From Moorena sp. SIOASIH (GTDB lineage Bacteria; Cyanobacteriota; Cyanobacteriia; Cyanobacteriales; Coleofasciculaceae), in the NCBI RefSeq assembly GCF_010671925.1, contig NZ_JAAHIH010000001.1, positions 1,555,053 through 1,619,052 of the forward strand: 64,000 nt of DNA. Reading direction: 5' to 3'. Below are positions 54,707 through 63,016 of this stretch, in pieces. Both the position numbers and the translations under genes were made by a program. The notes beneath the pieces are model-generated. The model was given only the letters and a program-made list of their open reading frames with translations, was not told the DNA's origin and searched no databases. Position 1 is the stretch's first letter. The number at the start of each line of letters is the position of its first letter.

Positions 54707-55912
54707 TTATTTACATACAGACTCCGATGTGTTTTCGTCTGAATAAAGTGCGTTTTTTAAATTAGCTTGATCTAGATTAGCTTCCTGTAAGTTAGCATAA
54801 ATTAGATTAGCTTCCTGTAAATTAGCTGCTCTAAGATCTGCTTTTTGTAAATTAGCATAAGGTAAATTAGCTTCCTGTAAATTAGCTGCTCTAAGATCTG
54901 CTTTCTGTAAATTAGCATTACGTAAATTAGCTTTCTGTAAATTAACTCTCACTAAGCTAGTTTCCTGTAAATTAGCTTCCCATAAATTAACTTCTTGTAA
55001 ATCAGCTTCTTGTAAATCAGCTTCTTGTAAATTAGCACTACCTAAATTAGCTTTCACTAAATTAGCTCCTACTAAATCAGCTTCCACTAAATTAGCATCA
55101 CCTAATATAGCTTTTTGTAAATTAGCTTTATATAAAAGAGCTTTTTGTAAATTAGCACCATTTAAATTGGATTTCTGTAAATTAACATAAGCTAATTTAG
55201 CTTTCTGGAAATTAACTCCTACTAAACTATTTTCCTGTAAATTAGCTTCCTGTAAATTAGCTTCCTGTAAATTAGCTTGCCATAAACTAGATCTCTGTAA
55301 ATTAGCTTGCCATAAATTAGCTTCCTGTAAATTAGCATAAGCTAGGTTAGCATTCAAGAGTTTAACTCTTACTAAATAAGCTTTTGGAGCTTCTAAACCT
55401 GCTAAACTTTCTCGATTCCAGGTCAACCAAAACCAGGGACTACGTCTAGGTTCTGAGTTTAGGAATTCCAGAGCTTGTTTTCTACCGCCACTACCAGGTT
55501 GATTATAAGCTGCTGTTATTACTTGCCATGCTTGATAAATCTCACTCTTTCGTCGATTTTCCTCACCATCAATAAAGACAATTACACCAACAACTATAAA
55601 TAGATTACCGACAAGTCCTAAAATTTCTAGCAGTGCAAACCTCTTGAGGTATTCTAAAACTGGTTTTAAAAACTTATTTTCTAATTTCAGTAAATTTATA
55701 AATGGCTGATAACACTCAAATACTATTAATGTTAAAGGGTTTTTAGCAATTTTCTCAGCTTTATATCTATCTTCTATTTTAGTTGATATTACACCTGTGA
55801 TTTTACGGTTATTATAAATTTTATTAGCTATTATATCAATATCTTGCTGAGAAGTTTTTAATAGCTTGGGCATTGATACTTTGATTAGATTAAGTATTTG
55901 CTTTAGCTTCAT
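54707..55912 (-). CDS. Pentapeptide-repeat membrane-anchored protein
   Basis: 401 residues from ATG 55912. A basic N-terminal region and one or two membrane helices (about 92-112, LLEILGLVGNLFIVVGVIVFIDG) are followed by a segment with SEPRRSPWFWLTWNRESLAGLEAPKAYL. About 40 pentapeptides of the A(N/D)LQ(E/K) type, from about residue 185 to 390, form a right-handed quadrilateral beta-helix. Such proteins are numerous in cyanobacteria and their roles are mostly unknown. The gene is AT-rich and its repeats are 15 bases long at DNA level, so copy number may vary between strains. Confidence 0.9.
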   Translation of the reverse strand: MKLKQILNLIKVSMPKLLKTSQQDIDIIANKIYNNRKITGVISTKIEDRYKAEKIAKNPLTLIVFECYQPFINLLKLENKFLKPVLEYLKRFALLEILGLVGNLFIVVGVIVFIDGEENRRKSEIYQAWQVITAAYNQPGSGGRKQALEFLNSEPRRSPWFWLTWNRESLAGLEAPKAYLVRVKLLNANLAYANLQEANLWQANLQRSSLWQANLQEANLQEANLQENSLVGVNFQKAKLAYVNLQKSNLNGANLQKALLYKANLQKAILGDANLVEADLVGANLVKANLGSANLQEADLQEADLQEVNLWEANLQETSLVRVNLQKANLRNANLQKADLRAANLQEANLPYANLQKADLRAANLQEANLIYANLQEANLDQANLKNALYSDENTSESVCK

Positions 55913-56383
55913 AGTTACTAACTAGGTATAAATATAACATAGAGATTTTCAGTAACTTTATATGTTCACCTCACCTAATGTGCTTGTATAAGTTATTTTA
56001 TTACTTGGGCTAAGGTAATTCCTTAATTTATTATCACCTATAAGTCCAGTCGTCAGGTCTTTCTTGCCTTTATATAAAAAAATTCCCAGGTTTGCAAGCT
56101 GGGCATTGGAACGGGCATCAGGGGTGGAATGGGCATCTTGGTGGAACTGGCATCTTGCCAGTTTCAATATATTTCCAGCAGGCAGGATACCTACCCCACT
56201 CATATTTATCCAAAGATTCAGCAATGCCGAGAAAGCCAAAAGCCAAAAGCAAAGAGGGTTTTAAGCGATGCATTCCCGACTCCCGACTCCCTATTCCCTA
56301 CTCCCTACTCCCTACTCCCTACTCCCTGCTCCCTACTCCCTGTGCAATAGATAGTATAAAAAAAATACCATCAGAGGAAAACT
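55913..56383. repeat. Gap: AGGCATC/GGCATCTTG elements and CCCTACT heptamers
   Basis: After about 190 bases of unique DNA, GGGCATCAGGGGTGGAATGGGCATCTTGG-type elements (56105-56200) are followed by CCCTACT/CCCGACT heptamers (56276-56343). The GST gene begins 40 bases later. No other gene is visible. Confidence 0.75.
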
Positions 56384-57325
56384 ATGGCCACAGGGATGCT
56401 CCTTAACGGCAAATGGACTAACGAAGTCTATCAGCAAGACCCCCAAGGACGATTCATGCGTAATCCCACCAAATTCCGTAATTGGATTCGTGCTGATGGC
56501 TCCACAGACTATAAACCAGCCTCTGGACGCTACCATCTCTACATTTCCTATGCTTGTCCCTGGGCGCACCGCACTTTGATTATGCGAACCTTAAAGGGAT
56601 TGGAGGAAGCGATTACCCTGTCCATTGTTGACCCATTGATGGATAAAGATGGATGGGAATTTTCCAATGGGCCTGGTTGTATCCCTGATACAGTCAATGG
56701 TGCTCGCTATCTGCGGGAAGTTTATATAAAAGCTGACCCTAACTGTACCGGACGGGTGACGGTTCCAGTACTTTGGGATAAGGAAACTGGCACAATTGTT
56801 AATAATGAATCCCGTGAGATTATTCGGATGTTTGACCTAGAGTTCGACGGGATTGCCCAGTCGGATATCAGCTTTTATCCAGATAATTTACGGGAAGAGA
56901 TTGATAAAACCATTGATGCCATTTACCAACCTATTAATAATGGTGTGTATCGAGCCGGATTCGCTACTACTCAGCAAGCCTATGAAGAAGGAATAACCGA
57001 ACTGTTTGATGCCCTTGACTATTGGGAAGGGGTGTTAGGTAAACAGCCTTATCTCTGTGGCGATCGCATTACAGAAGCTGATTGGTGTATGTTTACCACT
57101 CTGCTACGCTTTGACTCAGTTTACTACGTCCATTTCAAATGTAATTGGCAACGAATTCTCGATTATCCCAATTTGTGGAATTATCTCAAAAACCTTTATC
57201 ATCAGCCAGGGTTAAAGGAAACCTGTAATATTGACCACATTAAGCAGCATTATTATAGGAGTCATCCCTTTATTAATCCCTCTGGAATTGTACCAAAAGG
57301 ACCACAAATTAGTTTTAGTGATTAA
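56384..57325 (+). CDS. Glutathionyl-hydroquinone reductase / xi-class glutathione S-transferase
   Basis: 313 residues; ATG 56384 has a GAGGAAA ribosome binding site. Thioredoxin-fold N-terminal half with catalytic C58 in YACPWAHRT, as in xi-class GSTs (ECM4/YqjG), rather than the Tyr or Ser of classical GSTs. VPVLWDKETGTIVNNES provides the cis-Pro glutathione site. An all-helical C-terminal domain (about 165-300) carries LCGDRITEADWCMFTTLLRFDSVY. Role: glutathione-dependent reduction of glutathionyl hydroquinones and related adducts in the cytosol. Confidence 0.93.
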   Translation: MATGMLLNGKWTNEVYQQDPQGRFMRNPTKFRNWIRADGSTDYKPASGRYHLYISYACPWAHRTLIMRTLKGLEEAITLSIVDPLMDKDGWEFSNGPGCIPDTVNGARYLREVYIKADPNCTGRVTVPVLWDKETGTIVNNESREIIRMFDLEFDGIAQSDISFYPDNLREEIDKTIDAIYQPINNGVYRAGFATTQQAYEEGITELFDALDYWEGVLGKQPYLCGDRITEADWCMFTTLLRFDSVYYVHFKCNWQRILDYPNLWNYLKNLYHQPGLKETCNIDHIKQHYYRSHPFINPSGIVPKGPQISFSD

Positions 57326-57326
57326 G

Positions 57327-57452
57327 GCTATCAGCTATCAGCTATCAGCTATCAGCTATCAGTTATCAGTTATCAGCTTTGGGTCTCTGGCCAATCTACA
57401 CCGAACAGCTTTTGAATAAAATAAGCTGACGGCTGATAGCTTACCTGTCAAC
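57327..57452. repeat. CTATCAG heptamer array
   Basis: About seven CTATCAG/TTATCAG units start two bases after the GST stop codon (57327-57378). A further CTGATAG lies near the end of the convergent gene. Confidence 0.85.
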
Positions 57453-58190
57453 TTATTCTTGGTTCAAGAAAGGAGACTTAGATTTTATTTTAAATACGGA
57501 ATCTGAAAACTCACCAATGGAATCAGGGACAGATACAATTTCCGGTTGGGTGCGTTTTCCAAACATCAAGGTAGCCTTACTAGTCGAGGGAGAGAAAAGA
57601 ATCTGTGTAATTTTGCTATAATCCCACCGTTTCTGATCATAGAGAGCAAGCACCTTCGTAAGATTCTCTAAGGTCATCTCCTCCTTATTCTCGAACATAA
57701 ACTCAACAGGACGATTAAAGACTTTGTCCAAAAACTTGCCGTAAAACTCATCAATATAGAGGTTTCGAGTTTGTGTCATCATCAGTACCTTACGCAATTC
57801 CTGACTTAACTCATAGGCTCCCTCCTTGGTACAAATCACCTGCTCATTGATAGCAACAGATTTCTGAGACCGATTTTTGCGACAAGGATTATTGTTAGAA
57901 GACTGTACCACTCGTCCAGAGTTGAGGTCGTCGCCAAGTTGATCAAACTCATCAACCATGGTGCGTGTGCCTTGGATTATACGCCTGCCTTCACGAATGG
58001 TATTCGTTACCTCTCGAACATCTCGACGGATTTCGCGGAGCTCATCGAATAATCCAGCAATCTCGAAGGTGCGAACATTACTATTGTCATGCTTCCCAGG
58101 TACTATTCCGGCTGTTGCGGGAAGCATTTGCCACATCACGGACGCTGACAACAGGTAAGCTGAACCTTGGAAAATGAATTTGTGAACCAT
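57453..58190 (-). CDS. Secreted protein of unknown function
   Basis: 245 residues from ATG 58190. The N-terminal hydrophobic segment (FIFQGSAYLLSASVMWQMLPATAG) is a signal peptide or anchor. It is followed by a charged amphipathic helix (FDELREIRRDVREVTNTIREGRRIIQGTRTMVDEFDQL), which may be a coiled coil. Two cysteines (CRKNRSQKSVAINEQVIC) could form a disulfide. No family is recognised. No operon partner is apparent: the flanking genes are convergent or far away. Confidence 0.65.
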   Translation of the reverse strand: MVHKFIFQGSAYLLSASVMWQMLPATAGIVPGKHDNSNVRTFEIAGLFDELREIRRDVREVTNTIREGRRIIQGTRTMVDEFDQLGDDLNSGRVVQSSNNNPCRKNRSQKSVAINEQVICTKEGAYELSQELRKVLMMTQTRNLYIDEFYGKFLDKVFNRPVEFMFENKEEMTLENLTKVLALYDQKRWDYSKITQILFSPSTSKATLMFGKRTQPEIVSVPDSIGEFSDSVFKIKSKSPFLNQE

Positions 58191-58727
58191 GACTATGGAA
58201 TCCTGACTTAAAGTGGTCCACTATCTTTTTCTTTTGGCAAAATGAAAATCCGGAAACTTATCCAGCAATTTTTCCGGATCTGCTTTACTTACCCTTGTAT
58301 TATCAACTCCGGTTGAATACCCATAATTAAGAGTGTGGGGAGGGTGGGGAGGGTGGGAGGTGTGGGGAGATGGGGAGATGGGGAGATGGGGAGATGGGGA
58401 GTACTCACAGGGGTAGGTTTTTTACATTTGGGTCGGGAGTCGGGAGTCGGGAATCGGGAATCGGGAGTCGTCAGAAGCGGGAAATGGGGAGAATTATCCC
58501 GGAAATCATGGTGTATTTTGATACATATGGGTATAAATTTACAGAAATTGATGGTGTATTTTGATAGATATGGATAGAAGTTGATACCTAATAAAAGTAC
58601 CTACTGGCCTCTTTGTAAAAAACCTACCCTTGTAAGCTACTCCCGACTCCCAACTCCCGACTCCCGACTCCCAACTCCCAATTCTAAATTCTACATTCTA
58701 CATTCTACATTCTACATTCCCTACTCC
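58191..58727. repeat. Gap with GGGGAGATGG, GGGAGTC, CCCGACT and duplicated GGTGTATTTTGATA units
   Basis: GTGGGGAGGG and GGGGAGAT repeats (58330-58400), CGGGAGT/CGGGAAT heptamers (58436-58472), two copies of ATGGTGTATTTTGATA...ATATGG (58508-58575), then CCCGACTCCCAACT (58636-58680), TACATTC and CCCTACT arrays (to 58746). No gene is supported. Confidence 0.8.
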
Positions 58728-59336
58728 CTACTCCCTACTCCCTATCTCCTCGATTTCCCGTCGATAGCGGGGACGTGCTGGTATTCCCCAGCATACTTGC
58801 TGCTCTGGGATATTACTCAAAACACTGCTGCGAACACCAATTACAGCATTGGCTCCAATGTGGACACCGGGCGCAATGAAGCAATCGGCGGCAATCCAGG
58901 CTCCGTTACCAATATTAATCTCAGATGTGATTAAACCAAAGGCTGGGTCTTTCATATCGTGGCTACCAGTACAGAGGTAACATTTTTGAGAAATCACGCA
59001 ATGACTACCAATGCGAATTCTATCCAAGCTGTAGAAAACCACATCATCCCCAATCCAACTATAGTCACCAACTTCTACTTTCCACGGGTAAGTAAAACGA
59101 GCAGTGGGTCGAATGATGACATTAGTACCAATTTTGGCTCCAAATATTTGTAGCAGCCATCGGCGGAAGCCATTGAAGTTATGAGGACTTAAGGGAAATG
59201 CGATCGCTTGCACCAACCACCAGAGTAAGATGAACCAGCCCGGACGTCCTCGGTCAAACCAAGATTGGTCGTACTGGCGTAAATCAACTAAAGGTGCTAA
59301 ATCTAAAGCTGGTAGTTTACTTAAGTCATTAGTCAT
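58728..59336 (-). CDS. WcaF-like sugar O-acetyltransferase (left-handed beta-helix)
   Basis: 202 residues from ATG 59336. The N-terminal segment (RQYDQSWFDRGRPGWFILLWWLVQAIAFPLSPHNFNGFRRWLLQIFGAKIG) is the usual WcaF opening. Hexapeptide repeats follow (IRPTARFTYPWKVEVGDYSWIGDDV, IGNGAWIAADCFIAPGVHIGANAVIGVRSSVL), with catalytic-type His in CTGSHDMKD. It would acetylate a sugar on a lipid-linked exopolysaccharide intermediate, using acetyl-CoA. The last residues (GSRE) and the stop are repeat-encoded. It stands downstream of two family 2 glycosyltransferases on the same strand, fitting a polysaccharide unit. Confidence 0.88.
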   Translation of the reverse strand: MTNDLSKLPALDLAPLVDLRQYDQSWFDRGRPGWFILLWWLVQAIAFPLSPHNFNGFRRWLLQIFGAKIGTNVIIRPTARFTYPWKVEVGDYSWIGDDVVFYSLDRIRIGSHCVISQKCYLCTGSHDMKDPAFGLITSEINIGNGAWIAADCFIAPGVHIGANAVIGVRSSVLSNIPEQQVCWGIPARPRYRREIEEIGSRE

Positions 59337-59590
59337 AATGAAGAATTTAGAATGAAGAATGAAGAATGAACAATGAACAATGAAGAATTAACAATGAAGA
59401 ATGAACAATGAAGAATGAACAATGAAGAATGAACAATGAAGAATGCGGAATGTTGAATTCTCAATTCTCAATTCTCAATTCTCAATTCTCAATTCTCAAT
59501 TCTTAATTCTACATTCTCAATTCTACATTCTCAATTCTACATTCTCAATTCTACATTCTTAATTCTACATTCTTAATTCTAAATGGATTC
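59337..59590. repeat. GAATGAACAAT and CAATTCTCAATTCT arrays
   Basis: The whole 254-base gap between the acetyltransferase and the first glycosyltransferase is made of two complementary-looking arrays. GAAGAATGAACAAT units (59339-59450) are followed by AATTCTCA/CTACATTCT units (59455-59585). Confidence 0.85.
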
Positions 59591-60544
59591 TCAGGGATTT
59601 GGAGAGACAACGGATGGCTTTGGCGTTACTGGTGTCTGTGCTGGTTCAGTTTTTTGTACATTCAGCTTACCGCTAAACTTTTGTAACTCATAGAGTTTGA
59701 CACCAATTTGATATTCATACTGACTCAACAGGCGTCCATAAATGTACCCAGCTTTTCCATCTAAAAAGCCCAGCTGTATAAAGTAAAACAAAATAAACCG
59801 CAGTATTGGTTTAAACGGTAGTCGAACCCAGATTTTTTTCAGAAACCGCTTACGCTGCACGGCGTCTCCAAACAGATTTCCCCCGATGGTGCCAGAGTCA
59901 TCTTTACCTGTTAGTAGATTCAGATAGACACGAGCTTCCCAATTGGAGTAGCGATTGTGCCGTTCTAGCCAATGATAAATGTCCTTAAAATCAATGTGCA
60001 GCATATCATTTTCAAGATAGCCAGCTTTGCCTTGTAGGACAACGTGTTCATGGACTTCGTTGTCTCCAGTATTGGGAATTCCTTCCGTTTTTAGGTTTTC
60101 GTAGCGACCTTTTTCGTGCTTAAACAACCGTAGATTCCAGTCTGGATATTTGCCACCAAAGCGAATCCATTTCCCTAGGAAGAATACTCTACGATTGATA
60201 TAGTAGCCGTTATAATCATGATTTTTTATTGCCACAGCAATCTCATCCCAAAGTTCTGGAGTAATGCGCTCGTCACAATCAACAATTAATACCCATTGAT
60301 TGCGGAACTTAAGATTGTCTAAACTCCAGTTCTTCTTTTTAGGCCAAAACCCATCAAAATAGAATTGAACTAGGTTTGCACCGTATTCTTCCACAATTTC
60401 AATGGAGCGATCGCTGCTTTGGGAATCAACAACAAACACTTCATCCGCTCTATTAACACTCTCAAGACAAGCGGGTAAATTAGCCTCTTCATTTTTGGCT
60501 GGAATTAGAACTGAAACCGGAAGTTTAGTGTTAGGGGATTTCAT
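59591..60544 (-). CDS. Family 2 glycosyltransferase (WaaE/KdtX-like)
   Basis: 317 residues from ATG 60544. GT-A fold: PVSVLIPAKNEEANLPACLESV at the N-terminus, EVFVVDSQSSDRS with the first Asp, and WVLIVDCDERITPELWDE with the DxD-like metal site. DWNLRLFKHEKGRYENLKTEG and HEHVVLQGKAGYLENDMLHIDFKDIYHWLERHNRYS follow, as in LPS core glucosyltransferases of this subfamily. A helical C-terminal part anchors at the membrane (KPILRFILFYFIQLGFLDGKAGYIYG). It probably adds a sugar to a lipid-linked exopolysaccharide. Confidence 0.9.
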   Translation of the reverse strand: MKSPNTKLPVSVLIPAKNEEANLPACLESVNRADEVFVVDSQSSDRSIEIVEEYGANLVQFYFDGFWPKKKNWSLDNLKFRNQWVLIVDCDERITPELWDEIAVAIKNHDYNGYYINRRVFFLGKWIRFGGKYPDWNLRLFKHEKGRYENLKTEGIPNTGDNEVHEHVVLQGKAGYLENDMLHIDFKDIYHWLERHNRYSNWEARVYLNLLTGKDDSGTIGGNLFGDAVQRKRFLKKIWVRLPFKPILRFILFYFIQLGFLDGKAGYIYGRLLSQYEYQIGVKLYELQKFSGKLNVQKTEPAQTPVTPKPSVVSPNP

Positions 60545-60871
60545 AATTAAACACCTGCAATTGTGGAAGTTTTATGAAAAGTATCTTGGCCAAGAATAAC
60601 TAACAGCAAACCTTAACTCAAATTAAGGCTTATCAGTCAACAGTTAACAGTCAACAATCAACCAAAATTATCTGTGCTATAGCAAAGGGAACAGCGGATC
60701 TGGGAACAGGGAACAGGGAGTAGGGAGTAGGGAGTAGCGATGCAGCGCGGTCTTGGGGGTTTCCCCCATGAGCGACTGCATCAAGACGGGAGTAGGGAAT
60801 ATCGCATCAAAATTCTCTCAATTCCTACACGGATTGCTATATAATCTAAGCTCACCTCTTATCCAGTCTCA
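60545..60871. repeat. Gap with CAACAGTTAACAGTC and AGTAGGG units
   Basis: Short repeats TCAACAGTTAACAGTCAACA near 60636-60660 and AACAGGG/AGTAGGG heptamers at 60684-60738. A near-inverted ATGCAGCGCGGTCTTGG...GCATCAAGAC segment is at 60740-60790. No gene is seen. Confidence 0.7.
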
Positions 60872-61825
60872 TTAATTACTGGACTGGTTGTGGGATAGAG
60901 AGGATTTGCTGCTCTGTAGCATTCCTTTAATTACTGCACTCAGATAACCGATTTGACCATAGGCATAAACGAAATTATCAAAGCGCAGAGCTGGATTGCG
61001 GAAGTGCTTCAAGGATTTGTAAATCCCTCGCATCATTCGTTCACCTCCCCGTAACAATTGGGCAGTACCAGCACGACCAACCAATTGTTCACGGTAACAC
61101 TCGCTAATACCTTGCCACCAACCACGATTCAAAAACCAACGTTTATTGATTCGTTCTGGGGCAACATTGTGAGCCACTAGAGCATCAGGTAGATAAGCAA
61201 CTTGCCAACCATCCTGGAGAGCTAATTCTGTCATATGTAACTCTTCATTAGATAACAAATTTTTCCCCACACGACCTAAATTGACATCAAAACCACCGAT
61301 TTTCTCCAGGAAAGTCCGCCTGATCGAGTAATTTAAACCTCTGGGAGTCAAACCAGGATTTTGGATCTCAATTAGGGAATCACCTAGGTCATAAGCTCCC
61401 AAATTTCCGGCTAGGTCTGGTGACAACCAGGAGGGAGAGGTAATGCCATCTGGCCACAATAGGGTAACTTTACCACCAGCAATTGCCAGTTTCTCGTTAC
61501 TTTGATAAGCTTCATAAATTGTCTTAAGCCAACGGGGACTGGCAACCGCATCATCATCCAGATAAGCTAAAATAGCAGCACCGGCAGTGGCTGCCCCGGT
61601 GTTACGAGCCACGGATAAACCAAGTACGGGTTCATAAACATAGTTTAGTCGAGAGTTGTCCAAGCGTTGGTCAACTATGTTACTGGTGCGATCGCTTGAG
61701 GCATTATCGACCACAATTACTTCATAATCGGCAAAATCCTGCTGTAGCAAGCTATCAATGGCGGCACCCAAATATTCTTCGCGATTGTGGGTGCAGATGA
61801 TGGCAGAAATTAGAGGCTCTGACAT
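60872..61825 (-). CDS. Family 2 glycosyltransferase
   Basis: 317 residues from ATG 61825 (MSEPLISAIICTHNREEYL); an upstream TTG at 61885 is rejected. ISAIICTHNREEYLGAAIDSLLQQDFADYEVIVVDNASSDRT is the GT2 nucleotide-sugar region, and AAILAYLDDDAVASPRWL the D-x-D metal motif. GGFDVNLGRVGKNLLSNEE is the acceptor and base region. The C-terminal helical segment has RWFLNRGWWQGISECYREQLV. Likely role: cytosolic sugar transfer in cell-surface polysaccharide synthesis with the neighbouring glycosyltransferase and acetyltransferase, a layout I associate with cyanobacterial hormogonium-polysaccharide loci (inference). Confidence 0.9.
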   Translation of the reverse strand: MSEPLISAIICTHNREEYLGAAIDSLLQQDFADYEVIVVDNASSDRTSNIVDQRLDNSRLNYVYEPVLGLSVARNTGAATAGAAILAYLDDDAVASPRWLKTIYEAYQSNEKLAIAGGKVTLLWPDGITSPSWLSPDLAGNLGAYDLGDSLIEIQNPGLTPRGLNYSIRRTFLEKIGGFDVNLGRVGKNLLSNEELHMTELALQDGWQVAYLPDALVAHNVAPERINKRWFLNRGWWQGISECYREQLVGRAGTAQLLRGGERMMRGIYKSLKHFRNPALRFDNFVYAYGQIGYLSAVIKGMLQSSKSSLSHNQSSN

Positions 61826-62203
61826 AGGGAACCTGATCGAGGAAGCTTCATTATTAGTATTCCCTACTAAACCAGGATTGTTCAACCTTCTTTGGTCAGC
61901 GGTCAGTGGTCAGTGGTCAGTGGTCAGCTTATTTTATTCAAAAGCTCGCACCTCAAGTAGCTTGCCCTACGGCCAATGGCTATGCCCCTAGCGTGCGCAT
62001 AAGCTGAAAGTTGATAACTGAAAGCACCTCAAGTAGCGTGCGCGTAGCGCATTAGCTGATAACTGATAGCTGATAGCTGACGATGACATTACACTGAAGT
62101 CAGTAGTTCATGCTTCTTTACAAAGATTGCCATAGTTCGGTTTACTTTTTTTATTAGCATCTTTGAGAATTATTAATCGGATTGACCGAAACTCTTATTG
62201 GTT
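61826..62203. repeat. Gap with GGTCAGT and GCTGATA units upstream of panB
   Basis: GGTCAGC/GGTCAGT heptamers (61897-61928), a CACCTCAAGTAGC repeat pair (about 61951 and 62027), and CTGATAG units (62050-62080). The final 110 bases before panB are unique and probably carry its promoter. Confidence 0.7.
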
Positions 62204-62986
62204 ATGGCAGTTACTATCAAGCAGTTGAATCAATGGAAACAACAGGAGCGGCAGATTGTGGTGCTGACTGCTGCGGATTATGCGATCGCTCAGCTGTTGG
62301 ATGAAGCGGGAGTAGACATAATCATGGTCGGGGATTCTCTAGCAATGGTTACGCTGGGTTACTCGACAACGCTGCCAGTGACCCTTGAGGAAATGATTCA
62401 CCATACCAAAGCGGTGTGTCGGGGTGTTAAACGGGCATTAGTCGTTTCTGATTTGCCGTTTTTGAGTTATCAGGAAAGTCCTCAGCAGGCAATCCACTCT
62501 GCCGGTCGAGTGTTAAAGGAAACTGGAGCAGTGGCAGTGAAGTTGGAGGGAGGATACCCTGCCATGGCTGAAACTGTGGCCAGACTTACCGCTGTGGGAA
62601 TTCCGGTGATGGGTCATGTGGGTTTAACACCGCAGTCTATTCATCTGCTAGGTTTACGGCAACAAGGAAAAACAGCGGAAACTGGGGAGCGGATTTTGCA
62701 GGATGCGATCGCATTGGAGCAAGCTGGTGCCTTTGCTATTGTTTTAGAACATATTCCACCGGATTTAGCAAGGTCAATTACACAAAAATTAACTATTCCC
62801 ACCATTGGCATTGGAGCCGGACCACACTGTGATGGGCAGGTGTTAGTGACAGCGGATTTACTAGGGCTTTCCGAGCGCCAGCCACCCTTTGCGAAGTCTT
62901 ATGTTAATTTGCGCCAGGTAATTACCCAAGCCGTGCAGGAGTTTAGTACAGAGATTCGTTCTGGAGAATTTCCAAAAGACCCATAA
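62204..62986 (+). CDS. panB: 3-Methyl-2-oxobutanoate hydroxymethyltransferase
   Basis: 260 residues from ATG 62204; a TTG two codons upstream is not needed. TIM-barrel enzyme of pantothenate synthesis: alpha-ketoisovalerate plus methylene-tetrahydrofolate gives ketopantoate. The key residues are visible: Mg ligands D44 ([11 protein letters not shown]), D83 (VVSDLPF) and E115 (VKLEGG), and the catalytic E182 (IVLEHIP). [16 protein letters not shown] is the C-terminal signature. The length is typical. No panC is in the window, as is common in cyanobacteria. Confidence 0.97.
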   Translation: MAVTIKQLNQWKQQERQIVVLTAADYAIAQLLDEAGVDIIMVGDSLAMVTLGYSTTLPVTLEEMIHHTKAVCRGVKRALVVSDLPFLSYQESPQQAIHSAGRVLKETGAVAVKLEGGYPAMAETVARLTAVGIPVMGHVGLTPQSIHLLGLRQQGKTAETGERILQDAIALEQAGAFAIVLEHIPPDLARSITQKLTIPTIGIGAGPHCDGQVLVTADLLGLSERQPPFAKSYVNLRQVITQAVQEFSTEIRSGEFPKDP

Positions 62987-63016
62987 GGAAGATATCATTG
63001 AAGTAAAAGCTCCACG

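Noticed and set aside
54711..55400. Tandem DNA repeats as a mobile array
   Set aside because: The 15-base period is explained by the pentapeptide repeats of an intact coding gene.
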